A DNA stretch of 58,955 nucleotides from Desulfobacterales bacterium (GTDB taxonomy: Bacteria > Desulfobacterota > Desulfobacteria > Desulfobacterales > SpSt-501). Both the position numbers and the translations under genes were made by a program. Numbering within the stretch: position 1 is the stretch's first letter; every line of letters starts with the position of its first letter. The stretch covers positions 1 to 58,955 of the forward strand of contig JAUQXK010000104.1 of assembly GCA_030834695.1 (NCBI GenBank). Reading direction: 5' to 3'. Shown piece by piece: positions 24,960-32,793 of this stretch. The notes under the pieces are model-generated. The model did no database searches. It was given only the letters and a program-made list of their open reading frames with translations, and was not told where the DNA came from.

Positions 24960-25087
24960 AATCCCCCCGGCCCCCCTTTCAAAGGGGGAGCGGTTATCCG
25001 GCCTGTCCGCCGCGCATTGGTTAATGGGGAACGAATTTGTGCCGCCATGCTCCCCCTATTTCAAAGGGGGTCGGGGGGATTTTTCTT
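24960..25087. terminator. AATCCCCC-type palindromic repeats acting as a two-way terminator
   Basis: Left unit AATCCCCCCGG then CCCCCTTTCAAAGGGGG; right unit CCCCCTATTTCAAAGGGGG then TCGGGGGGATTTTTC. Each unit folds on itself (CCCCCTTTcAAAGGGGG) and the two are inverse to one another across about 60 bases. The right unit followed by TTTTTC gives a terminator for the plus strand after the hydroxylase genes. This repeat type is widespread in many proteobacterial genomes. It also encodes the last residues of the convergent MocA-like gene. Confidence 0.7.
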
Positions 25088-25753
25088 AGGGCTTTTTTTG
25101 ACGGTCAATCGGGATTCAAGCAGTGCGGAGACCGTCTCGGCGTCCTCCCGGCGGTCGATGTCGAGGAAGACCAGTGGGTCGGGGACCTCTACCGAAAGCA
25201 CCTCCTCCGGATATGCCGTAATCAGGCGGCGGGCGCCGGTGTCGCCGGATAGGTTCAGGATGGCGGGATAATGAGGCTTCCCGAACAGAGTCGGGTTTCC
25301 GCGGGTGCCGCGGTGAGCCGGCATGCAGATCGATTTTTCGGATTGAGCGAACTGCCGCAGCAAGAGGTTGATGAGAGCGGCGTTCACCATGGGTTGATCG
25401 CCGAGCAGAAACATGGCCGACGGGAAGTTGTCCCTAAGGCTTGCGATGCCCGCCTTCAGGGATGTGCTCAGCCCGGACCGGTAATCGGGGTTCACCCGAA
25501 CTGCGCATTTCGGATGCGCGGTCCACTTGAGCAGGCTGCGCTGGATCCGGTCATGTTCGCATCCCAGGACCAGCACGACGCGGTCCAGATTGGATTCCAG
25601 GGCCGCCTGCAAGACCCACTCGATGAGGAAGCGTCCGCCCAGCCGGAGCAACTGCTTGGGTTCTCCGAATCGTTTCGATTCGCCGGCTGCGAGAATGATT
25701 CCCGCTGTGGGCGTTTTCGCGCTGAGGCTTCCTGGGGATACGGCGTGAGCCAT
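25061..25753 (-). CDS. MobA/MocA-like molybdenum cofactor nucleotidyltransferase
   Basis: 230 residues. The ATG at 25753 is chosen because longer frames run through a palindromic repeat. The NTP-transferase signature is complete: GIILAAGESKRFGEPKQLL near residue 18, then LVLGCEHDRI, YRSGLSTSLKAGI, MFLLGDQPMV with the metal-binding aspartate, RGNPTLFGKPHYP, LSGDTGARRL and FLDIDRREDAE. Such proteins add CMP (MocA) or GMP (MobA) to molybdopterin; the short form next to a xanthine-dehydrogenase-type enzyme fits MocA. It is convergent with the hydroxylase genes. The tail KKNPPDPL is encoded by the palindromic repeat at 25061-25087. Confidence 0.9.
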   Translation of the reverse strand: MAHAVSPGSLSAKTPTAGIILAAGESKRFGEPKQLLRLGGRFLIEWVLQAALESNLDRVVLVLGCEHDRIQRSLLKWTAHPKCAVRVNPDYRSGLSTSLKAGIASLRDNFPSAMFLLGDQPMVNAALINLLLRQFAQSEKSICMPAHRGTRGNPTLFGKPHYPAILNLSGDTGARRLITAYPEEVLSVEVPDPLVFLDIDRREDAETVSALLESRLTVKKSPKKNPPDPL

Positions 25754-25835
25754 TGAATGTCTTTCGGGATTCGAATTTCGAATATGGATCCGCCTCGTAC
25801 GGTTTGCGACTACTAATCGTCCCGAAATCGTATCG

Positions 25836-25900
25836 TCATGCCGGACTTGATCCGGCATCCAGAAAACCAATGGATTCCGGCCTTCGCCGGAATGACAACG
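25836..25900. repeat. palindromic GTCATGCCGGAC / CCGGAATGAC repeat
   Basis: GTCATGCCGGACTTGATCCGG, CATCCAG, a short spacer, then TGGATTCCGGCCTTCGCCGG, AATGAC. Two small hairpins (CCGGACTTGATCCGG and CCGGCCTTCGCCGG) within a larger inverse pair. This REP-like sequence is common across many bacterial genomes. It lies upstream of the MocA-like gene and before the divergent transglutaminase-like gene. Confidence 0.75.
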
Positions 25901-25945
25901 CAAGGACGATTATGAGAAAATTAATATAAGCTCATCGGGTGACGG

Positions 25946-26662
25946 ATGTCCACTGCTTCAATGACAATGAACGGTCTGAAAGCCTATCTGTCTCCGACAG
26001 CGACCATCGACTCGGATCATCCGGCGGTGGTCGCGTATGCGTGCAACGCGATCGACGGAATTTCGGGCGGCGCCGTGGGAAAAGCCGTCCGACTTTATTA
26101 CGCCGTCCGGGACGGAATCTGGTATGATCCGTACCAGCCGTTCTACAAACCGGAGCACTATCGCGCCAGCCGTGTGCTGCAGATCGGCCGGGCTTTCTGC
26201 GTGGGCAAGGCGGCCCTGCTGTGTGCGCTGGGCCGCGCCTGCGGGATCCCGGCGCGGGTCGGGTTTGCCGACGTGCGCAATCATTTGACGACCCGGCAGC
26301 TGCGCGATTTCATGGGAACGGACCTGTTCGTTTTTCACGGGTACACCGAGTTCCTGCTCGACGGAAAATGGGTCAAGGCAACTCCGGCCTTCAACGTCGA
26401 ATTGTGCCGCCGGCATCGGGTGAAGGCGTTGGAATTCGACGGACAAGCCGACTCGCTTTTCCACCCTTACAACGAGAAATCTCAACTCTTTATGGAATAC
26501 GTGCGCGAGCACGGCACGTTCCCGGACGTTCCCACGGAGCGGATCGTGTCCGCGTGGGAAGCGGCCTACGGCTCGGAGCGCGTGCAGGGCTGGATCCGGG
26601 GCTTTGAAGAGGCCGGGGGCTGCTCCGCCAAACATTTCGAGCGCGAAGATGTGATTGGCTGA
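25946..26662 (+). CDS. transglutaminase-like domain protein
   Basis: 238 residues. The papain-like transglutaminase core is seen at FCVGKAALLCALGRACGIPARVGFADVRNH (described here in two parts: GRAFCVGKAALLCALGRA with the nucleophilic Cys, and GIPARVGFADV), then FHGYTEFLLDGKWVKATPAFN with the catalytic His and the Asp/Asn position. It has no signal peptide, so it acts in the cytoplasm, probably as a peptidase or amide hydrolase rather than a cross-linker. It lies between the cofactor gene and a TRAP system. Start uncertain: a second ATG lies six codons downstream and neither has a clear ribosome site. Role in the pathway unknown. Confidence 0.85.
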   Translation: MSTASMTMNGLKAYLSPTATIDSDHPAVVAYACNAIDGISGGAVGKAVRLYYAVRDGIWYDPYQPFYKPEHYRASRVLQIGRAFCVGKAALLCALGRACGIPARVGFADVRNHLTTRQLRDFMGTDLFVFHGYTEFLLDGKWVKATPAFNVELCRRHRVKALEFDGQADSLFHPYNEKSQLFMEYVREHGTFPDVPTERIVSAWEAAYGSERVQGWIRGFEEAGGCSAKHFEREDVIG

Positions 26663-26761
26663 TGAAAGCCGTGAGAGGGAGAGCCGATCATAGAACAGGA
26701 GGCGTAAGCAGGAACAAGCAGCTGGGTTAACTCTACCGTCACCCTTCAAGGAGGTGTTAAA

Positions 26762-27790
26762 ATGAAACGTCAGATTGCACTCACGATGGTTGCAGTGTTG
26801 GTCAGCACCCTGATCGGCGTCATGATTGCGCCGGTCAGCTACGGGCAGGAGATCAAACTGACCTATGCCAACTTCCCGCCGGCGCCCACGTTCCCCTGCG
26901 TGCAGATGGAGCGCTGGGCCAAAGAGGTCGATCAACGCACCTCGGGCAAAGTCAAGGTGCAGACGTTCCCCGGCGGGACCCTGCTGGCCGCCAAGAACAT
27001 CTTCGACGGCGTCATGTCCGGGACGGCCGACATCGGCAATTTCGCCATGAGTTACCAGCCGGGGCGGTTCCCCGTCTCCGAGGCGATCGATCTCCCCCTC
27101 GGGTTCACCAGCGCCAAGGCGGCCAGCCTGACGCTCTACGACCTGATCGAAAAATACCAACCCAAGGAATTCCAAGGCGTCAAGGTCCTCACCCTGTTCA
27201 CTTGCCCGCCGGCCAACATCATGACCCGCACGCCGGTCAAAACCCTGGCGGACCTCAAGGGCATGGAACTCCGGGTCGGCGGCACCCAGGCCGACATCAT
27301 CAAGCGGTTGGGCGGGATCCCCGTGGCCATGCCTCAGTCCGACACCCCGGAAGCCCTGCAGAAGGGCGTGGTCAAGGGGCATGTCTCCTCCATGGAGGTG
27401 CTCAAGGATTTCAACTACGCGGCCTATACGGCCAACGCGACCATCGCCAACCTCTGGGTGGTCAGCTTCGGCGTGGTGATGAACAAGGACAAGTGGGCGG
27501 CCCTGCCGGACGATGTCAAAAAAGTGTTCGACGAGCTGAGAAAAGAACAGGCCCTGTGGACCGGCGCTTACGTGGACGATCACGTCCTCGAGGCCGTCAA
27601 ATGGTCCAAGGAAAAGTACAACCTGCAGATCTTCGATCTTCCGGCCGACCAAACCGCGGAGATACCCAAATTGTTGGCGCCCATGGTGGACGATTACGTG
27701 AAGAAAGTGACCGCCGCGGGGATGCCGGGCGACCAGATCATCAAGGATGTCATGGCGCTGAAAGCCAAATACGAAAAAGAATACAAGTGA
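26762..27790 (+). CDS. dctP: TRAP transporter substrate-binding protein (DctP family)
   Basis: 342 residues with a signal peptide (MKRQIALTMVAVLVSTLIGV, cleavage near SYGQE). A strong AAGGAGGTG site precedes the ATG at 26762. DctP hallmarks: LTYANFPPAPTFPCVQMERW, FPGGTLLAAKNIFDGVMSGTADIG, and the ligand-arginine region LADLKGMELRVGGTQADIIKRLGG. The arginine of GMELRV normally binds the substrate carboxylate. This gene begins a complete DctP-DctQ-DctM set on the plus strand. A 9-bp hairpin lies in the gap before dctQ. The ligand is an organic acid, possibly the substrate of the CoA ligase and hydroxylase encoded upstream. Confidence 0.95.
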   Translation: MKRQIALTMVAVLVSTLIGVMIAPVSYGQEIKLTYANFPPAPTFPCVQMERWAKEVDQRTSGKVKVQTFPGGTLLAAKNIFDGVMSGTADIGNFAMSYQPGRFPVSEAIDLPLGFTSAKAASLTLYDLIEKYQPKEFQGVKVLTLFTCPPANIMTRTPVKTLADLKGMELRVGGTQADIIKRLGGIPVAMPQSDTPEALQKGVVKGHVSSMEVLKDFNYAAYTANATIANLWVVSFGVVMNKDKWAALPDDVKKVFDELRKEQALWTGAYVDDHVLEAVKWSKEKYNLQIFDLPADQTAEIPKLLAPMVDDYVKKVTAAGMPGDQIIKDVMALKAKYEKEYK

Positions 27791-27917
27791 ACGGGCAGGG
27801 CGTGGCGCCGTCCGAATCTTAATACTCCGGCAATAAGACTCGGCAAATTCGGCTATGCCACTCATCGCCGGGGCGGTATCCCGGATAAGGTTAAATGTTC
27901 AATGGCCGGAGGAACAA

Positions 27918-27954
27918 GCCCCCTTCTCGCTGCCTGGCCGGAAGGGAAGGGGGC
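27918..27954 (+). promoter_or_regulatory. stem-loop between dctP and dctQ
   Basis: GCCCCCTTC (27918-27926) pairs perfectly with GAAGGGGGC (27946-27954) over a 19-base loop, without a following U tract. Such hairpins behind binding-protein genes often protect the upstream mRNA and keep the receptor in excess over the membrane subunits. Confidence 0.5.
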
Positions 27955-27984
27955 GCCGTCCCATAGCGACAAGGGAGGGGATCG

Positions 27985-28470
27985 ATGGAATTTATGGAAA
28001 GGCTGAACCGGATGCTGAACCAATGGCTCCTGGTCATCGGCGGGGCGGCCGTGCTGGCCTTGATGACGCTGGCGACGGGCAACGTCCTGCTGCGGATCTT
28101 CGGCATGCCGTTTCGCGGAGCCTACGAACTCGTCTCCTTCCTGGGTGCCGTGGTCACCGCCTTCGCGTTGGGCTATACCCAAAAGCGCAAATTCAACATT
28201 GTCGTCGACATCCTGTCGGACAAGTTTCCGCCGGACGTCAAGCGATTCCTCGACGGCGTCGGCTACCTCATCGGCCTGCTTTTCTTTGCCGTCGTCGCAT
28301 GGGTGATCCTCCAGTGGGGGCTGAGGATCGCCGCTTCCGGAGAGGTATCGGAAACCCTGAAAATCGTCTACTACCCCTTCGTATTCTGCGTGGCGCTGGG
28401 TTTTGCCGTGCTGGCCCTGACGCTGGCGATCGACTGGATCGGAACGTTTCGGAAGAAGGGAGCCAACTGA
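27985..28470 (+). CDS. dctQ: TRAP transporter small permease (DctQ family)
   Basis: 161 residues with four membrane helices: LLVIGGAAVLALMTLATGNV, AYELVSFLGAVVTAFALGYT, GVGYLIGLLFFAVVAWVIL and YPFVFCVALGFAVLALTLAI. The family motif after helix 1 (NVLLRIFGMPFRGAYEL) is present. GGGAGGGG precedes the ATG. It lies between dctP and dctM, four bases before the latter, so translation is probably coupled. Confidence 0.93.
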   Translation: MEFMERLNRMLNQWLLVIGGAAVLALMTLATGNVLLRIFGMPFRGAYELVSFLGAVVTAFALGYTQKRKFNIVVDILSDKFPPDVKRFLDGVGYLIGLLFFAVVAWVILQWGLRIAASGEVSETLKIVYYPFVFCVALGFAVLALTLAIDWIGTFRKKGAN

Positions 28471-28474
28471 ATCC

Positions 28475-29782
28475 ATGAGCGGGCCAACGGTCGGAATCAT
28501 CGGAATTCTCGTCATGTTCGCGGTGCTGTTCGTCTTCCGGTTGCCGGCCGCGTTCACCATGATGCTGGTCGGGTTTTTGGGGGTGGCCTACGTGACCTCT
28601 TTCAAGGCGGCCCTTGGGATGATCGGACCGGAGCTCTGGAACATATTTTCAAACTACGGCTTAACGGTGATTCCGATGTTCATCCTGGTGGGCGAGTTCG
28701 TTCATCAGGGTGGATACAACAACAGCCTTTACCATGCGACCTATCGTTGGTTCGGGCATTACCGCGGGGGGCTGGCGATTACCACGATCATGGCGTGCGC
28801 GGCCTTCTCGGCCATCAGCGGATCGAACACGGCCACCGCCGCCACCATGAGCACCGTCGCCATTCCGGAAATGAAGAAGTACAACTATCACCCCATCCTC
28901 AACGCGGGCTCCGTGGCGGCCGGCGCGACGCTGGGCGTCCTGATCCCGCCCAGCATCGTTCTGGTGGTCTATGGGCTCTACACCGGGCAGTCCATCGGCA
29001 AGCTGTTTTTCGGCAACGTCATTCCGAGCGTCATCCTGACGCTGCTGATAGCGGCGACCGTGCTCTACATCTGCTTCCGCCATCCGCAGTGGGGCCCCAA
29101 GGGGCCGAAAAGCAGCTGGCGCGAACGGATGAGGGCGCTGCCGGAGGTCACCGACATCCTGCTTCTGTTCGCCATCATCATGTATGCGCTTTTCACCGGT
29201 GTCGTGACCGCCACCGAAGCGGCCGCCGCCAGCTGCGCCCTGGCGCTGGCGATCTGTCTGGTCCGGCGCAAGCTCAGCTGGAAGGGATTCGTCGACTCCA
29301 TTACGGGCACGCTGCGCATTTCCTGCATGGTGTTCATGATCCTGGCCGGGGCCACCGTGTTCGGCCGATTCCTGGCCGTCACCCGGCTGCCGTTCGAAGC
29401 CGCCGCGCTGATCGGCGCCCTGGCCCTGCCGAAGTGGATGCTGTTCTGGTTGATCCTGGTCTGCTACATCATCGGCGGCTGCGTCATGGACGCTCTGGCG
29501 TTTCTGCTGATTTCGCTGCCGATCTTCTTCCCCCTGGTCACCCAGATGGGCTATGACCCCATATGGTTCGGGCAGGTCGTGTGCATCGTCACCACCATGG
29601 GCTCCATCATGCCCCCGATCGGCATTTGCTGCTACGTGGTGGCCGCGATGGCGCCCGGCATTTCGCTCCGGACCGTGTTCCGCGGTGGAATTTACTATAT
29701 ACCCGCGTATATCCTTTCAATTATTGTTCTCATGCTTTCACCCTATTGGACGGTCCTGGTGCTTTCGGACCTGGTGCCTTGA
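28475..29782 (+). CDS. dctM: TRAP transporter large permease (DctM family)
   Basis: 435 residues, full length. Hydrophobic throughout, with the family blocks VIPMFILVGEFVHQGG near residue 65, YRGGLAITTIMACAAFSAISGS, AGATLGVLIPPSIVLVVYGLYTGQ, and GGCVMDALAFLLISLPIFFPLV near residue 330. It forms the transport channel with DctQ. It is complete, unlike the truncated copy at the window start, and belongs to a different system (sequence clearly not identical). It ends just before the YqeB gene, with the stop 25 bases ahead of that gene's likely start. Confidence 0.95.
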   Translation: MSGPTVGIIGILVMFAVLFVFRLPAAFTMMLVGFLGVAYVTSFKAALGMIGPELWNIFSNYGLTVIPMFILVGEFVHQGGYNNSLYHATYRWFGHYRGGLAITTIMACAAFSAISGSNTATAATMSTVAIPEMKKYNYHPILNAGSVAAGATLGVLIPPSIVLVVYGLYTGQSIGKLFFGNVIPSVILTLLIAATVLYICFRHPQWGPKGPKSSWRERMRALPEVTDILLLFAIIMYALFTGVVTATEAAAASCALALAICLVRRKLSWKGFVDSITGTLRISCMVFMILAGATVFGRFLAVTRLPFEAAALIGALALPKWMLFWLILVCYIIGGCVMDALAFLLISLPIFFPLVTQMGYDPIWFGQVVCIVTTMGSIMPPIGICCYVVAAMAPGISLRTVFRGGIYYIPAYILSIIVLMLSPYWTVLVLSDLVP

Positions 29783-29807
29783 AATATTACGAGGAGGCCG
29801 CATCCAG

Positions 29808-30605
29808 CTGCAAGAACTCATCGTTGTGGTGAAAGGTGCCGGTGAAATGGCCAGCGCCGCGGCTTGGCGTCTTTTCATGGCCAACATCCGCCGGATCGTG
29901 ATGTTGGAAACCACCATGCCGCTCGCCGTGCGGCGGGAGGTCGCTTTCAGCGAAGCGGTCTGCGGCGGTTCGAAAACGGTCGAGGGCGTGGAGGCGGTGA
30001 GGGCTGCGGGAGCTGCGCAATTCCGTCGCATCTGGGCTCAGGGCCAAATCGCCGTAACGGTTGACCCGGAAGCGGCCACGCTTCGGGAAATCCGGCCGGA
30101 TGTGCTGGTGGATGCCATTCTGGCCAAACAGAATCTCGGCACCCGTTTAAGCGACGCGCCTCTGGTCATCGGCCTGGGGCCCGGGTTTGCTGCCGGCGAA
30201 GACGTCCATGTCGTCGTCGAAACCCAGCGCGGCCACCATTTGGGACGCATCCTCACGGCCGGGTCGGCCGAACCCAACACCGGAATTCCGGGGGCGGTCG
30301 ACGGCGTTACCGAAAACCGGGTTCTGAGGGCGCCGGGCGAGGGGGAGTTTCTGTCATCATGCCGGATCGGAGACCGGGTCGAGAAAGGCAAAACCATCGG
30401 CCTGGTTGCGGGCATGGAGGTCGTCGGCCGCATCGATGGGGTTCTGCGCGGGCTGATCCGCCCCGGCACATGGGTGACCAGCGGGCTTAAAATCGGCGAC
30501 ATCGATCCGCGCGGAAACGTCAGCCATTGCTACACCATCTCGGACAAGGCGCGGGCCATTGCCGGCTCGGTCCTGGAAGCGGTTCTGAGGACTTACAACA
30601 GATAA
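29808..30605 (+). CDS. yqeB: YqeB/EF2563-family selenium-dependent molybdenum hydroxylase maturation protein
   Basis: About 265 residues, normal for the family. Blocks: VVVKGAGEMASAAAWRLFMANIRRIVMLE (here cited as KGAGEMASAAAWRLF, then RRIVMLE), PLAVRREVAFSEAVCGG, VLVDAILAKQNLGT, LVIGLGPGFAAGEDVHVVVE and the C-terminal GLIRPGTWVTSGLKIGDIDPRG. The family is tied by gene neighbourhood to labile-selenium molybdenum hydroxylases. The start is unusual: an AGGAGG at 29792-29797 is followed by no ATG, GTG or TTG at a normal distance. In frame, an ATC follows after 4 bases and a CTG (29808) after 10; the first GTG is at 29826. I give CTG, which fits the family's N-terminus. It follows dctM and precedes yqeC. 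Confidence 0.88.
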   Translation: MQELIVVVKGAGEMASAAAWRLFMANIRRIVMLETTMPLAVRREVAFSEAVCGGSKTVEGVEAVRAAGAAQFRRIWAQGQIAVTVDPEAATLREIRPDVLVDAILAKQNLGTRLSDAPLVIGLGPGFAAGEDVHVVVETQRGHHLGRILTAGSAEPNTGIPGAVDGVTENRVLRAPGEGEFLSSCRIGDRVEKGKTIGLVAGMEVVGRIDGVLRGLIRPGTWVTSGLKIGDIDPRGNVSHCYTISDKARAIAGSVLEAVLRTYNR

Positions 30606-30657
30606 AATGGCGCATAGGAGTCATCCGGCCTGCCGAAAGGTAGCGTGAGCACCCCCT

Positions 30658-30700
30658 GATTTGAAAATTCGAAGCGCGAAATCCGAAATCTGAGACCCGT
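30658..30700. repeat. AAATTCGAAGCGCGAAATCCGAA quasi-repeat
   Basis: Direct copies of AAATTCGAA / AAATCCGAAATC in the gap between yqeB and yqeC. The same unit as at 3171-3231, and also hinted at 25771-25785 (GATTCGAATTTCGAATATGG). Confidence 0.6.
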
Positions 30701-30809
30701 CTAAGATTTACATCCCCCATTGAAAAACCTGCTTTGAATTCCAGCCGTTTGGATATAAGAAAAGGTGTCGGTTTTCACGTCCGGTTTGCGGATGGAGGTG
30801 GCGCCCGAA

Positions 30810-31592
30810 ATGTCGCATGGGTTGGCGGATGCGTTGCTCCTCGCCGGAGGCGGGATGGTCAGCCTGGTGGGGGCGGGCGGCAAGACGAGCCTGATGTATC
30901 GTCTGGCGCACGAACTGGCCGGGAGCGGCCGGACCGTTTTGACGACCACCTCGACGCGCATCTATCCTCCCGGGATGGACCAATGCGGCCTCTGCATCCT
31001 GGCGCCGACGGCCGAGGGCATCCTGGAGCGGGCAGCCCGTGCGCTGAGCGAACACCGGCATATTACCGCCGCTGCCGGGCGGAACCTCGAATCCGGGAAG
31101 CTCTCCGGATTGGCCCCGGAGGAGATCGACCGACTGCAGGCGTCGCGGATATTCGATTGGATCATTGTCGAAGCGGACGGCGCCGCCGGGCGGCCGCTGA
31201 AGGCGCCCGCGGCGCATGAACCGGTGATACCGTCAGGATCCGGGTGGGTGGTGGGCATGGTCGGTCTGCAGGCGATCGGCAACCCATTGACGGGGCAGTG
31301 GGTCTTTCGCCCGGAGGTGTTTGCACGGATCACCGGCTTGGCGCCCGGCGCGGCCATCACCGAAGAAGTTATCGCAGCGTCCCTTGCGCACACCTCCGGG
31401 GTGCTGAAAGGTGCGCCGGCCGATTGCCGCTGCCTGGCGTTTTTGAACCGGGCCGATACCCCCGCGCGAAGGGCGGCCGGCCTGCGGATCGCAGATTTTC
31501 TCGATCGGATCGACGACGCTCCGATTCAACGGACGATCGTCGGCCGGGTGTTGGATGATCCGCCGGTATCGGACGTCTTCGATCGGAGCTGA
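30810..31592 (+). CDS. yqeC: YqeC-family selenium cofactor accessory protein
   Basis: About 260 residues. ATG 30810 (MSHGLADALLLAGGG) is chosen because GGAGGTGG lies nine bases upstream; GTG 30765 and ATG 30792 are alternatives in the same frame. A P-loop is seen at GMVSLVGAGGKTSLMYRLA, followed by TVLTTTSTRIYPP, a second block DWIIVEADGAAGRPLKAPAAHEPVIP (cited as IVEADGAAGRPLKAP and HEPVIP), and a C-terminal FLNRADTPARR. The family is known only from its co-occurrence with YqeB and selenium-dependent molybdenum hydroxylases; it probably acts as an NTPase in maturation. It lies between yqeB and xdhC. Confidence 0.88.
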   Translation: MSHGLADALLLAGGGMVSLVGAGGKTSLMYRLAHELAGSGRTVLTTTSTRIYPPGMDQCGLCILAPTAEGILERAARALSEHRHITAAAGRNLESGKLSGLAPEEIDRLQASRIFDWIIVEADGAAGRPLKAPAAHEPVIPSGSGWVVGMVGLQAIGNPLTGQWVFRPEVFARITGLAPGAAITEEVIAASLAHTSGVLKGAPADCRCLAFLNRADTPARRAAGLRIADFLDRIDDAPIQRTIVGRVLDDPPVSDVFDRS

Positions 31593-31674
31593 CGCCGGTT
31601 TCTGCGGGATGGCGGCTGCCCGACGAAACCGCACGCGCCGCTTGAACCGTTGCCGTGCTTGAGGAGCGTACTGA

Positions 31675-32793
31675 ATGACCGATGTTTACCAGGAACTACA
31701 GCGTGCCCTGACCACCGGAGAAAAATGCATTCTGGCGCGGATCGTCCGCCAGACCGGCTCGGCGCCTCGGACGGTGGGAACGAAACTGCTCGTCCGGGCC
31801 GACGGGCGTCCGGTTGGGACGATCGGCGGCGGGCTTCTGGAGCACGAGGTCCTCCGTAAGGCCCGAGAGGTGCTAACCAGCGGCCGGCCGGCTGTGCTGG
31901 AGGTTCGCCTGACGGGCCAGGACGTCGCGGCCAGCGGGATGATCTGCGGTGGAAACGTGGACGTCCTGGTCGAACCCGTGTCTCCCGAGGATGCCGGCGC
32001 CGCATCCGTGTTTCAGGAACTGGCTGAGCTGACCGCGCGGGGCCGGCGCGGAGTGCTGGTTACGGTCCTAACGGAAGGCTGGCGCAGCGTGCTGCGGGCG
32101 ATCGTCACCGAAGCCGGCTGCGTCGTCGGTGACGCCCCCGCGCGGTTCGAGGCGGCCGGTGTCGATCTGCAACGGTGGGCCGGCACCCGCGGATTTGCGC
32201 TCGAGACGCCGGCTCGAGGCGCCGGCCCGGCGGCGGTCTTTGTGGAACCGGTGGAACCTGAAGCGGTGCTGGTGCTGTTCGGGGCCGGTCATATTTCGAC
32301 GTTTGTCGCACCGATCGCCCGTACGGTCGGTTTTCGCGTATGCGTGATCGACGACCGCGAGGAGTTCGCCAATCCCGAGCGCTTTCCGGATGCGGACCGG
32401 CTCCTGGTTTGCTCGGTGATCGAAGCCTTCGAGCGGATCGCCGTTACACCGGCAACCTACCTGGTGATCGTAACGCGCGGACACATCCATGACCGGGACG
32501 CCCTCCGGGTGGCGCTGACGACCCGGCCGGCCTACCTCGGCATGATCGGAAGCCGACGCAAGCGGGACCTGATCTATGCCGCGCTGATGGAAGAAGGGGT
32601 TGCTGCGGAAGACCTCCGGCGGGTCCACTGCCCCATCGGGGTTTCCATCGGTGCGGAGACGCCGCAGGAGATCGCGGTCAGCATCGTGGCCGAACTGATC
32701 CAGGTCCGGGCGAGCGGAGGGCTGCCAATCCGCGCCGATGCCTCGCCTATTCAGAATACCCGTTCGGCACATCGGATGGGGCCTGGCTCATGA
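31675..32793 (+). CDS. xdhC: XdhC/CoxI-family molybdenum hydroxylase maturation protein
   Basis: 372 residues with both family domains. The N-terminal domain has GEKCILARIVRQTGSAPRTVGTKLLV (cited as RIVRQTGSAPRTVGTK) and GTIGGGLLEHEV. The C-terminal Rossmann domain has LVLFGAGHISTFVAPIARTVG, VCVIDDREEFANPERFP, YLVIVTRGHIHDRDAL, YLGMIGSRRKRDLI and HCPIGVSIGAETPQEIAVSI. XdhC proteins help sulfurate (or here perhaps selenate) the molybdenum cofactor before insertion. GAGGAGCG precedes the ATG. The stop overlaps the MFS gene's start by four bases. Confidence 0.93.
   Translation: MTDVYQELQRALTTGEKCILARIVRQTGSAPRTVGTKLLVRADGRPVGTIGGGLLEHEVLRKAREVLTSGRPAVLEVRLTGQDVAASGMICGGNVDVLVEPVSPEDAGAASVFQELAELTARGRRGVLVTVLTEGWRSVLRAIVTEAGCVVGDAPARFEAAGVDLQRWAGTRGFALETPARGAGPAAVFVEPVEPEAVLVLFGAGHISTFVAPIARTVGFRVCVIDDREEFANPERFPDADRLLVCSVIEAFERIAVTPATYLVIVTRGHIHDRDALRVALTTRPAYLGMIGSRRKRDLIYAALMEEGVAAEDLRRVHCPIGVSIGAETPQEIAVSIVAELIQVRASGGLPIRADASPIQNTRSAHRMGPGS

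Noticed and set aside
30734-31219. An alternative plus-strand frame across the start of yqeC
   Set aside because: Its translation has no family signature, whereas the overlapping frame carries the YqeC P-loop and conserved blocks.
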